From IMG/VR virus record IMGVR_UViG_3300009129_000936, positions 1 through 28,686 of that record: DNA of 28,686 bases, one strand, 5' to 3'. Below, piece after piece: positions 22,296-28,686 of this stretch. A program made the position numbers and the translations under genes. Source of the stretch: a virus. Position 1 is the stretch's first letter. Every line of letters starts with the position of its first letter. A model generated the notes under the pieces. That model worked only from the letters and a program-made list of their open reading frames with translations. It was not told where the DNA came from and ran no database searches.

Positions 22296-22442
22296 CTACT
22301 CCTCGACTTGATACTCACCACAGAACGGACAATAACAAACTTCTTCTTTGAGAAATTCTTCATTCAAGACAATTGAAAAAAGCGCCTCACAATTAGAACA
22401 CTCAAATTCATAAGTTATTTCGTCAAGTTCTTCTGGGTCCAT
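22296..22442 (-). CDS. 48-residue zinc-ribbon protein
   Basis: The short gene reads from the ATG at 22442 to the TAG at 22296. It encodes 48 residues with CSNC (residues 15-18) and CPFCG (38-42), two CxxC pairs that form a zinc ribbon, in a very acidic context (MDPEELDEITYEFE at the start). Its ribosome-binding signal is weak and the ATG is only 2 bases past the RNR stop, so coupled translation is likely. Small acidic zinc ribbons like this recur in phage replication blocks. No function is assigned. Confidence 0.75.
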   Translation of the reverse strand: MDPEELDEITYEFECSNCEALFSIVLNEEFLKEEVCYCPFCGEYQVEE

Positions 22443-22444
22443 GT

Positions 22445-24361
22445 TTAAACTTCGCATCCTCCTGAAGCAGAACAGGCAAGCTCCTGAGAACCAATCGTTT
22501 CATCTGTGTTTTCATAATCCATCAATCGCTTCCAATCTACTTCTTTTGGCATCTTAGAAGAGAGAGCATTATACTCTTTCTTGCTACAGTCTATATAGGG
22601 TGCCTGCTTATAGGCATGATCCGACATCGGAAGAAACGAAATTCCACTCATCTCATCAAAATGCTCATACACCCATGCACCAACCTGTAGCCACTCGCTC
22701 TCTTTTACTGTGACCGTACATGATGGCTTATGCTCACACCAATATCTCTGGTATGCCAACCAATGCTCTAGCTGTTCAATTGCGCCAACGTCTGTTCTGA
22801 AGATTGCGTTCTCTGGTGCCTGCATAGGAAACGAAAATACATAATTATGATCTGGTTGCATGACATCATCTTCAACAGGGAATCCCATATCCACCATCAT
22901 TTTAGCAAGAGGGTCCTTTTTGTCAGCACGCACAGAACGTATGTAGTGAGGATTATGACGAGCGTGAATCCCAGAAGCAGCGTCAACAAGTTGAGATACA
23001 GTACCTGAAGGTTTGACACAAGTGATGGCGGCAGCTTGGTTAATACCAAATCGTTTAGCCCACTCTTTATTTGTGTCCACAGCGATTGACTTGAGTTCTT
23101 CAAGTCTCTTAGGAAGTCCATCTTTCTTTCCATTCGTTAAGATGTTATCCATAATGCCGGTGAGACTGACCCCTAATAGCCTTTCTTCTTCACAATTCTT
23201 GGCCCATCCACTACCTATATATCTAAAATTGGTAAGCGAGGCTTGAATCGTGCCTAAAATAGTTGCAAGGCGAACCTTCTCTCGTAATTTTGCCATTGTA
23301 TCCTCTGGTCGAATCACTACCTCAGACAAATTGCAGAATTCTTTGGAGCGAAGAATGATCTCGCTGCATGGATTAGTTCCAAAGTCATGCTCTGGATCGC
23401 GGCGACCATTCTTTGCTGCCTGATCCTGACAGGCAACCCGAGAGAAAATCCCACGTTCACCACTCTTGCTATCGTACAATGCCAACCACTCTGCCATGAA
23501 AATTCCAATATCCGGCTTCTCTTGGTATGCAGCAGAGTTATTGGATAGTGCCCGCTGCGGTTCTGCAAAATGCCATTGACCGCTCTTTGCATGACGCATT
23601 CGTTCATCCGAAAGATTAGATAGAGACAGCAATGCAGAACGTCGAACACCACCGACCACAACAATCTCGGCAATCTTGCATACAAGATCATGGCACTCAA
23701 GGGAAGTCAACTTCCTTCCGGCAGCAGTTTGGAAAATCCGAACAGCAAAGTTAAATAAATCATCAAGGGGCTCCGGTCCTGATGCACGTCCACCGAAAGT
23801 TTTTAGCGGAGTTCCTGCTGGACGAATACGGGAAAGATCCCATGATGGAACCTGTCCTGTATAGAGCATTGCAAGTAATTCTTTCAATGCCTTCGCCCAG
23901 CCTAGCTTACTGTCTGGAACAACGATTGTAGTATCTGTTGGATGAAACTCCTCTGCAATAGCAGGAAGATTATTCACAAACTGACGTTCCACAGAGAACC
24001 CGACCCCTGTACCATTCATTAGGATATAAAGAATTTCATCAAAGGCTCGTTGATTATCAACAGCAACAAATGAACAATTATATCCGGCAACATTCTCACG
24101 CTCCAATGCAGGACCGGCAGTCATAAGGCATCGCATAGATGGCATGACCTGTAGGTTAAGAACTGCGGTCTGCAATTCCGCTCGAACTTCCGGTGATAGT
24201 TTTCCCTTTGTGTTTTCACTAATGTGGTTTTCAAAAAAGTTAAAATAGCGAGCAACAGTTTCTTCCCATGTTTCACGTCGATTTTCTTCTGGCAACCAAC
24301 GGGCGTATCGAGATAAATGAATATATTGCTGATATACTGTGGGAAGATTATACTGGCTCAT
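22445..24361 (-). CDS. Adenosylcobalamin-dependent (class II) ribonucleotide reductase, monomeric type
   Basis: The 638-residue protein matches monomeric AdoCbl-dependent ribonucleoside-triphosphate reductases (RTPR). The substrate-reducing pair is C96 (AGYNCSFVAVD) and C343 (EFCNLSEV), the thiyl-radical cysteine is C332 with E334 in TNPCSEIIL, and the redox-active tail pair is C630 and C636 at the very end (ACSASGGCEV). VMPSMRCLMTAGPA (72-85) and LMNGTGVGFSVE (114-125) are family hallmarks. Length is about 100 residues below L. leichmannii RTPR (739), so insertions are reduced. B12 dependence makes it oxygen-tolerant and independent of a beta subunit, and ties phage dNTP supply to host cobalamin. 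Its start overlaps the ThyX stop by 14 bases. Confidence 0.93.
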   Translation of the reverse strand: MSQYNLPTVYQQYIHLSRYARWLPEENRRETWEETVARYFNFFENHISENTKGKLSPEVRAELQTAVLNLQVMPSMRCLMTAGPALERENVAGYNCSFVAVDNQRAFDEILYILMNGTGVGFSVERQFVNNLPAIAEEFHPTDTTIVVPDSKLGWAKALKELLAMLYTGQVPSWDLSRIRPAGTPLKTFGGRASGPEPLDDLFNFAVRIFQTAAGRKLTSLECHDLVCKIAEIVVVGGVRRSALLSLSNLSDERMRHAKSGQWHFAEPQRALSNNSAAYQEKPDIGIFMAEWLALYDSKSGERGIFSRVACQDQAAKNGRRDPEHDFGTNPCSEIILRSKEFCNLSEVVIRPEDTMAKLREKVRLATILGTIQASLTNFRYIGSGWAKNCEEERLLGVSLTGIMDNILTNGKKDGLPKRLEELKSIAVDTNKEWAKRFGINQAAAITCVKPSGTVSQLVDAASGIHARHNPHYIRSVRADKKDPLAKMMVDMGFPVEDDVMQPDHNYVFSFPMQAPENAIFRTDVGAIEQLEHWLAYQRYWCEHKPSCTVTVKESEWLQVGAWVYEHFDEMSGISFLPMSDHAYKQAPYIDCSKKEYNALSSKMPKEVDWKRLMDYENTDETIGSQELACSASGGCEV

Positions 24362-25010
24362 TTGCTACTCCTTCTTGGGTTAGATATTTCCACGATACGG
24401 GATATTCTCGTTCTGCGAAATATGAAATTTGTCTTGCGACTTCTCTGGTTTCTTTTTGCGTATCCTTTGCACAACGTAAATTGCACACTCTCGAAAACGC
24501 ATAAAGACTTCCAGTCCAATACCATTCGGTAAATGTATTTAGCGGAAGAATCATCCTTGCCTGCTCGGCACATACACCCATAGATAATAGTTGTCTATAT
24601 CTATTAACTGCGGTTTTGCTCACATCATCAAGAAAAAAATTTGCACTTCCGCTTTCATCAGCATCTAACACTTCCGTCTCTGAAGAACCCTGCTTTGCAT
24701 TCTCTGGATTCTTTCTCCATTCATCTGGCATATAATATTCGGGGTCGTCACTAACATACCTGCGACTAACCTCATTCCATACCAAACCAACTTGATGTTT
24801 CACCAACTGGCGTGCAACAAAAATAGGTGCCTTGATCCTGAACTGCAAAGTGCAATGGGCAAAGGGAGTCCAATGATTATGCTTCGCAAGATATTTAATT
24901 AACTTCTCATCCCCATCAGAAAAATCGGGAGAGTGTTTATTGAAACTAACTCGGGCGGCATTCACCACAGTCAAATCACTTCCCATCCAATCCATTAACC
25001 ATACATTCAT
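24348..25010 (-). CDS. thyX: Flavin-dependent thymidylate synthase with variant signature
   Basis: ThyX methylates dUMP using FAD and methylene-tetrahydrofolate. The 220-residue protein (ATG at 25010, GAAGG 7 bases upstream) has NAARVSF (17-23), HNHWTPFAHCTLQFRIKAP (44-62), RQLVKHQVGLVWNEVSRRY (67-85) and LPLNTFTEWYWTGSLYAF. The usual RHRxxSxNExSxRY is replaced here by KHQ with one extra residue before NExSRRY, and K71/Q73 replace both arginines. The remaining residues (N79, E80, S82, R84, Y85) are kept. It follows the primase gene by two bases and overlaps the RNR start, forming a dNTP-supply operon. Confidence 0.9.
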   Translation of the reverse strand: MNVWLMDWMGSDLTVVNAARVSFNKHSPDFSDGDEKLIKYLAKHNHWTPFAHCTLQFRIKAPIFVARQLVKHQVGLVWNEVSRRYVSDDPEYYMPDEWRKNPENAKQGSSETEVLDADESGSANFFLDDVSKTAVNRYRQLLSMGVCAEQARMILPLNTFTEWYWTGSLYAFSRVCNLRCAKDTQKETREVARQISYFAEREYPVSWKYLTQEGVANEPV

Positions 25011-25012
25011 AA

Positions 25013-26053
25013 TTAAACCTTCTTCCATTCATTAAATGCAGCCAACGCCGATAGACCGGAAAAAGTGCGAGCATCAATCTGCTTTACAATTTCGTCTGTA
25101 GACATACCTGCCATTACCATATCATTTATATCTTTTTGTTGATTGTTTGCTGGCGGCCAGATACAAATATCAAACCCCGCATCAATAATAGTCCTCATCC
25201 TTTGAACAATTTCTTTACCTCGCGGTTCATTGTCAAAAATGATTGTGCAATTATCTCGATCAACCAGTTCGCGCATACGCCCAAACTCAGCGCCGCCGAC
25301 AGCAAGGCTATTCCGTATAAAGAGTGAATCAATTGGTCCTTCAACTACATATATCCTTTCATTCTCGTTAACCCGCTCAAGTCCAAATACAAGGGGATCG
25401 TCTTCGCTAATGCGAAAAGTTAAATATCTTAATGTATTTGCATTATTGATTGCGCGGGCGGTTATTCCAACCAGCTCATTTTGTTTGTTATAAAAGGGTA
25501 AAAGAATCCTTGACTCTCTTCCCATTACTCGACCACGATATTTAGGATCAATCTTCTCTAGACATTGACTATCGGAAACATAATACATTCTTTCATGGGA
25601 TTCCCTCGGTAGCTTTCTGCTATCCGCAAACCGAATTGCCTCATGGTTTAATGCAAGATGATCCAACCGAACTGCGCCTATAACATCCTCTAAAAGATTC
25701 TTCTGCTTAAACTTAGGTGCGCCAAACTTAAACGGCAACTTCTTGGGTGACTTCTTGCGTTTAACATTCGCAGTTCCAGTCTTGTACTTCTCAAGAAGAT
25801 ACTTCTGATATAGATGTGTATCAATGTCCTTAATAAAATAACCCAAAGAACGAGAGTCGCCGCAATTATGACATTTAAATACGGCAGCATCCGTCTTTGG
25901 GTTATTGAAAAAATACCCTCGGGCTTTTAATTTATTTTTCTGGGAGTCCCCACAAAAGGGACATCTGAAATTATAAAGATTGTCGTTCTTGCGCTTGAAT
26001 AATTCAAGGCGACTAGAGATCAATCCAATGTACTTGTGATCCACATAATGCAT
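25013..26053 (-). CDS. DNA primase, T4 gp61-like
   Basis: This 346-residue protein has a zinc-binding N-terminus with C31-P-F-C34 and C61-H-N-C64 (FRCPFCGDS and FKCHNCGDS), followed by a linker and a TOPRIM-type catalytic domain: VVEGPIDSLF (236-245, E238), the acidic IIFDNEPRGKE (271-281), and IWPPANNQQKDINDM. The domain order matches phage primases such as T4 gp61, which make the RNA primers for lagging-strand synthesis. Neighbours (ThyX, RNR) are nucleotide-supply genes and the nuclease at 2290-3138 removes such primers. Start is the ATG at 26053 with an AGGAA site about 10-12 bases upstream. Confidence 0.87.
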   Translation of the reverse strand: MHYVDHKYIGLISSRLELFKRKNDNLYNFRCPFCGDSQKNKLKARGYFFNNPKTDAAVFKCHNCGDSRSLGYFIKDIDTHLYQKYLLEKYKTGTANVKRKKSPKKLPFKFGAPKFKQKNLLEDVIGAVRLDHLALNHEAIRFADSRKLPRESHERMYYVSDSQCLEKIDPKYRGRVMGRESRILLPFYNKQNELVGITARAINNANTLRYLTFRISEDDPLVFGLERVNENERIYVVEGPIDSLFIRNSLAVGGAEFGRMRELVDRDNCTIIFDNEPRGKEIVQRMRTIIDAGFDICIWPPANNQQKDINDMVMAGMSTDEIVKQIDARTFSGLSALAAFNEWKKV

Positions 26054-26068
26054 AATATAACTTTCCTA

Positions 26069-26389
26069 TCAGTCAGTAGAAGTCTTTGACGACCTCGATC
26101 TCCCGATCTGATTCCAGTCGGGATTTAAATCATGTAATGTTCTAGTAATTACCTCAACACGGGTAACGCTATCTTCTAATGCTCGCACTCTGTCAATTAA
26201 CTTGACGAGTATTGCCATTTGTTCTGCTTGCGTATCTTCTAATTTATGCTGCACTCGACGAATATCTCTTTCAAGAGTATTCATTAACCATTTTACAACA
26301 AACCACATTCCCCCGGCAACGCCAAGGGTTGTGACGATTGGAAATCCTAACTCTTCTACGATTGATAATAGTGGATGATTTGGGTCCAC
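26069..26389 (-). CDS. Single-helix membrane protein with coiled coil, holin-like candidate
   Basis: Starting at a GTG (26389, GAGGGG 5 bases upstream), this 106-residue protein has one membrane helix (FPIVTTLGVAGGMWFVVKWL, about 16-35) followed by a coiled-coil-like stretch (NTLERDIRRVQHKLEDTQAE to about 80) and a polar tail. This topology resembles BhlA/UviB-type holin-like proteins, but similarity is only architectural. It is the first gene downstream of a small lysis-type group (26433-27150) and precedes the primase gene. Function is therefore only a suggestion. Confidence 0.62.
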   Translation of the reverse strand: MDPNHPLLSIVEELGFPIVTTLGVAGGMWFVVKWLMNTLERDIRRVQHKLEDTQAEQMAILVKLIDRVRALEDSVTRVEVITRTLHDLNPDWNQIGRSRSSKTSTD

Positions 26390-26432
26390 GCATTCCCCTC
26401 CTCTTTGCTATTGCATAATATACGATAATATA

Positions 26433-26723
26433 TTAACGAGGGGCGATTGTATCGAAACGGTCTTCCCAGTTATTAAGAGATTCTCTAACTTCTGCTCGGA
26501 ATACTGCCTGTTCTATTTCTTCGCGATGGAAATCTTCTTTGAATTCCTTTATGTCTTCAGAAATAATGCTATCGCGAGCCTTACTCTCAACCTCAACTTT
26601 CACAACATCTGAACTTGCTGCGCGGGTGGCTGCAAACGCCCATGCTCCTGCTGTTGCCGCAATGACAATACCAACTGCAATCTGTTTAGCCATACCATTT
26701 ATCCCGCCATTTGTTTCCGGCAT
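26433..26723 (-). CDS. Single-helix membrane protein, unknown
   Basis: The 96-residue protein has a short N-terminal tail, a small-residue-rich membrane helix (IAVGIVIAATAGAWAFAA, about 15-32) and a charged helical region (VEVESKARDSIISEDIKEFK and beyond). The ATG at 26723 has a GAGGA site 7 bases upstream and lies 3 bases after the preceding lipoprotein stop. The architecture would suit a pinholin or inner-membrane anchor, but it has no named motif. Neighbouring genes may be a spanin pair. Confidence 0.62.
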   Translation of the reverse strand: MPETNGGINGMAKQIAVGIVIAATAGAWAFAATRAASSDVVKVEVESKARDSIISEDIKEFKEDFHREEIEQAVFRAEVRESLNNWEDRFDTIAPR

Positions 26724-26726
26724 TTA

Positions 26727-27023
26727 TTATTCCTCATCGTCTAGCCACGCATCAAGAGCTTCACAATGCCTTAATTGCTCTGCTACATGATACTCTAAAT
26801 CTTTTGTTTCCAATCCACTCGTCAAAACAGCATTCAGTTGGTTAATTGCTTTGTCATTCCATGCAGGACACGCTGGGGGTTTAAGTGTTGCTACTCCCGT
26901 CGTCGCGCACCCTGACAGTACGATTACGCAAACCGGCAATAAGATCGCTACCCGTTTTAATGGGCTGAGAAAAAATCTTACTTGCTTTTGCTGCCCTCCG
27001 AGCATTTTCTTCATGCCCGACAT
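26727..27023 (-). CDS. Small lipoprotein, possible outer-membrane spanin (Rz1-like)
   Basis: The reading from the ATG at 27023, with GGAGG 6 bases upstream, gives 98 residues. A hydrophobic signal segment (VAILLPVCVIVLSGCATT, about 25-42) ends in the lipobox LSGC, so Cys39 should be lipidated. The mature part has PPACPAW and a short acidic C-terminus (EALDAWLDDEE). A longer reading from 27089 has no ribosome-binding site. It overlaps the 89-residue gene by 143 bases in another frame, the arrangement of Rz1 inside Rz. The Cys residues at about 53 and 88 may be in disulfides. Confidence 0.66.
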   Translation of the reverse strand: MSGMKKMLGGQQKQVRFFLSPLKRVAILLPVCVIVLSGCATTGVATLKPPACPAWNDKAINQLNAVLTSGLETKDLEYHVAEQLRHCEALDAWLDDEE

Positions 27024-27150
27024 TCTTCGCCTCCGCTTCGCCTCGTTTTCTGGACTCTCGCATTTGCATCCACTTAGTAACCACGCCATTAATAATGTTG
27101 CTTAGAAAATCTGCCACAAATTTTGCGGCGACTCCCATAAATCCTACCAT
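26881..27150 (-). CDS. Small membrane-associated protein, possible inner-membrane spanin partner
   Basis: The 89-residue protein starts at the ATG at 27150 (GGGAGG 8 bases upstream, TAATG overlap). An N-terminal hydrophobic/amphipathic helix (MVGFMGVAAKFVADFLSNII) is followed by a highly charged helical region (MRESRKRGEAEAKNVGHEEN), as in i-spanins, though it is shorter than lambda Rz. The C-terminal third encodes, in another frame, the start of the lipoprotein at 26727-27023. Architecture and overlap suggest a spanin pair; homology is not shown. Confidence 0.6.
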   Translation of the reverse strand: MVGFMGVAAKFVADFLSNIINGVVTKWMQMRESRKRGEAEAKNVGHEENARRAAKASKIFSQPIKTGSDLIAGLRNRTVRVRDDGSSNT

Positions 27151-27515
27151 TAATAAGACCTCCCAATTGCTGCTTTCTTTCCGTATCTAAGAAAAGTCAT
27201 ATTTCCATACCTATCGTCCTTAAGAATAATTGCCTTGCCCGGATTCTTCAACCCAAACTCTCGAATTGCCTGACCAATCTCGTCATCTCCAACGTGCTTT
27301 ACATATCGGTCATACTTTCCCTTTGCATCCTTACATCGAAAAAAGATGTCTTGGTTCACTTCAAAAACATCCATTCCAGCAAAAGTTTCTCGACGAACCA
27401 TACATCCCTTCTTTTTCTTTTTCCTTGGACCAGGAACAGTATCTGGAGGAAGACCGGCAATGTTTCCCCCAAATGCAACATTCGTAGTTTCTCTTATGTC
27501 TTTAAAATCCTTCAT
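27150..27515 (-). CDS. Conserved phage protein, unknown function (121 aa)
   Basis: The protein has a Gly/Pro-rich N-terminus (FGGNIAGLPPDTVPGPR), a KKKKKG stretch, a central strand-rich part (VFEVNQDIFFRCKDAKGKYD) and VGDDEIGQAIREFGLKNPGK, ending in MTFLRYGKK. This pattern recurs in T4-like marine phages as an uncharacterised protein. The ATG at 27515 has an AAGGA site 9 bases upstream. A consensus sigma-70 promoter lies just upstream, at 27539-27566 in the preceding gene, so it can be made independently. Confidence 0.76.
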   Translation of the reverse strand: MKDFKDIRETTNVAFGGNIAGLPPDTVPGPRKKKKKGCMVRRETFAGMDVFEVNQDIFFRCKDAKGKYDRYVKHVGDDEIGQAIREFGLKNPGKAIILKDDRYGNMTFLRYGKKAAIGRSY

Positions 27516-27906
27516 CTGTAAAATTCCTTAATTGGTGAATTATAGCATCATCTAATTCAATGTCAATAGATTTTATATTTTTATTATTAATAGATGCCAC
27601 CGTATCTGGCATATATCCCAAGTAAACTAAAAAAGTCTTTAATGCCGAATGACAACTCTCATCCATTTTATAAAACAAAATTCTAGTTGCATCAAGACTG
27701 AAAACATTAAATAGAATAATAATATGATTTAATATTAATCTTTCTTTTAATTCTCCATTTGTTAAGTACCGATTAAACAACCTCTTAATATATTTAATTC
27801 TTTTTACGTCCTCTTGAAATTCTTCTATACTTGTGCATTGCGGATTGTCGTACACCCTCATCATAAACGGCTCTATGGTCTTTTCATTCAAATCCTCAAC
27901 AAGCAT
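27502..27906 (-). CDS. Conserved phage protein, unknown function (134 aa)
   Basis: The 134-residue protein is read from the ATG at 27906; a GTG at 27912 would add two residues. The core has YDNPQCTSIEEFQEDVKRIK and RLFNRYLTNGELKERLILNH followed by IIILFNVF, and is mostly helical. I associate YDNPQCxSxEEF with a small, uncharacterised protein found in many T4-like genomes. Its 3' end holds a promoter for the next gene. It starts after an unusual TTAATTAATTAATTAATT run (27920-27937). Confidence 0.76.
   Translation of the reverse strand: MLVEDLNEKTIEPFMMRVYDNPQCTSIEEFQEDVKRIKYIKRLFNRYLTNGELKERLILNHIIILFNVFSLDATRILFYKMDESCHSALKTFLVYLGYMPDTVASINNKNIKSIDIELDDAIIHQLRNFTDEGF
27539..27566 (-). promoter_or_regulatory. 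Consensus sigma-70 promoter inside the 134-aa gene
   Basis: TTGACA (27566-27561) and TATAAT (27544-27539) match the consensus exactly, are 16 bases apart, and the -10 has an extended TGC. Transcription would start near 27532, about 17 bases before the ATG of the 121-aa gene. It lies inside codons for SIDIELDDAII, so it was selected on top of coding sequence. Confidence 0.82.
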
Positions 27907-27934
27907 AACCACTCATTTTCAATTAATTAATTAA

Positions 27935-28686
27935 TTAAGTTGCGTCACCGTTCCATTGATTTGCATCTTCATAATCGGAATCTTCTCCACTAACTCCTGC
28001 CAGATCAAAACGACGTTGACGATTTTGAAAGTCATTAGAGCTTTCTGAACGGAAACCAAGAACTCGCTTGGCTGCCTCTTCTGGTCGGGCTCCTGCACTA
28101 TACATGGCATTTACTTGTAGTATATCAACATACTGTTGTGGATCTTCGTTTGCAACATATTCATGAAACTTCGTCATCCAACCTTCTCGATACTCTACTT
28201 CTTCTGGAGTTCCATATCCCCATGTATGTTGAAAAACTTCATTTAGTGCTTCTTCTTGATTAGAAGAACCATTATAATTATCAACAACCCTTTGGAATGG
28301 ATTCATTCCCATCGCAGCAGGAACATCTTCCTTTACAGGAGGATTAAAGGTAATCTTTTCCTTCTTTCCACTCAGCTTGATCTTCTTTTCTTCTTTTGTT
28401 TCCTTCTTGCCCTTCCAATTCTTGTCTACATAATCAAAGAAGGACTTCTTCTTGTCGCCTGCTAGCTTGCTTGGGTTATCAACACCAAACTTCTGTAAAG
28501 CAGACCGAAAGAATTCTTTATAGTCTTCTGTGACCTCGAATTCTTCATTCTTCTTCTTCTTATTCTTTCTCTTCTTTGCTGCGACTGCTGCTGCGCCGAC
28601 ACCCGTAGCGCCGATTGCTGTCTTCACCGGATTTTCTCCTGCCTTCTTTCGTGCTTTGCCTACAGCGGCACCGGCTCGAAAAAGGC
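27935..28686 (-). CDS. Lys-rich phage protein, 5' end outside the window
   Basis: The reading frame is open from the right window edge (28686) to a TAA at 27935, about 249 residues; an internal GTG at 28627 is not a convincing start. It opens with Ala/Gly/Lys-rich low-complexity sequence (GATGVGAAAVAAKKRKNKKK), then a DYKEFFRSALQKFGVDNPSK segment and SFFDYVDKNWKGKKE. The FxxxLxKFGVxxPSxL...KKxFFxYVDKNW pattern is one I associate with conserved T4-like phage proteins, often near structural genes. A C-terminal region (GARPEEAAKRVLGFR) looks helical. Function is unknown. Confidence 0.78.
   Translation of the reverse strand, partial: LFRAGAAVGKARKKAGENPVKTAIGATGVGAAAVAAKKRKNKKKKNEEFEVTEDYKEFFRSALQKFGVDNPSKLAGDKKKSFFDYVDKNWKGKKETKEEKKIKLSGKKEKITFNPPVKEDVPAAMGMNPFQRVVDNYNGSSNQEEALNEVFQHTWGYGTPEEVEYREGWMTKFHEYVANEDPQQYVDILQVNAMYSAGARPEEAAKRVLGFRSESSNDFQNRQRRFDLAGVSGEDSDYEDANQWNGDAT

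Noticed and set aside
27920-27937. TTAATTAA run as a repeat element or attachment site
   Set aside because: It is a short low-complexity run at a gene junction, and a similar shorter run occurs near 4600; no paired partner or integrase is seen.

Overview
The window reads as part of the genome of a large, T4-related tailed phage (myovirus lineage), most likely from an aquatic setting. Every gene lies on the minus strand, packed head to tail, often with ATGA or TAATG stop/start overlaps. The phage assignment rests on a T4 RNase H-type 5' nuclease, a gp61-type primase, a RuvC-like nuclease, an AdoCbl-dependent ribonucleotide reductase next to ThyX, a perfect T4-type late promoter octamer (TATAAATA), a phage-type tRNA with encoded CCA, and several small membrane and zinc-ribbon proteins. 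No host housekeeping block, insertion sequence or CRISPR array is visible. Host-like sigma-70 promoters suggest a bacterial, probably Gram-negative, host; the exact host cannot be read from the sequence.

Layout in plus-strand coordinates (transcription runs right to left). 1-1577: the 5' part of an aspartate carbamoyltransferase gene (pyrB, cut by the window edge), a small membrane protein, a sigma region 4-like regulator and two small Cys-motif proteins, headed by a late promoter. 1606-2070: a gene-free stretch that looks like a large structured noncoding RNA with its own intrinsic terminator. 2084-4492: a basic small protein, the RNase H-like 5' nuclease, a membrane protein and a 366-aa conserved phage protein with its own sigma-70-like promoter.

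4617-21084: a 16.5-kb glycan island, visibly more A+T-rich than its flanks, with about 23 genes. It holds a GDP-mannose 4,6-dehydratase, two very short DegT-type aminotransferase homologues, two cupins, three FkbM-type methyltransferases, a heptose-kinase/heptose-adenylyltransferase pair, a SIS-HAD fusion, a CMP-sugar synthetase, a DUF115/GT42-like protein, a GT9-like transferase, about eight other glycosyltransferases and a 2-oxoglutarate oxygenase. Together they could make activated sugars (ADP-heptose-like, GDP-deoxyhexose or amino sugar, CMP-acid sugar) and assemble a methylated glycan on virion or host surface.

21104-21584: a small HTH-like gene with its own strong promoter, a hairpin-rich leader and a strong terminator. 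21643-21718: tRNA-Ile(UAU). 21733-26053: a nucleotide and replication block (RuvC-like, zinc ribbon, class II RNR, ThyX, primase). 26069-27150: small membrane proteins, including a possible overlapping spanin pair. 27150-28686: three conserved phage proteins of unknown function, the last open at the window edge, with a consensus promoter inside one of them.

The features most worth a second look are the large structured RNA, the phage-borne heptose-activation set with a SIS-HAD fusion, the two miniature DegT proteins, the phage pyrB, and the self-contained HTH transcription unit.
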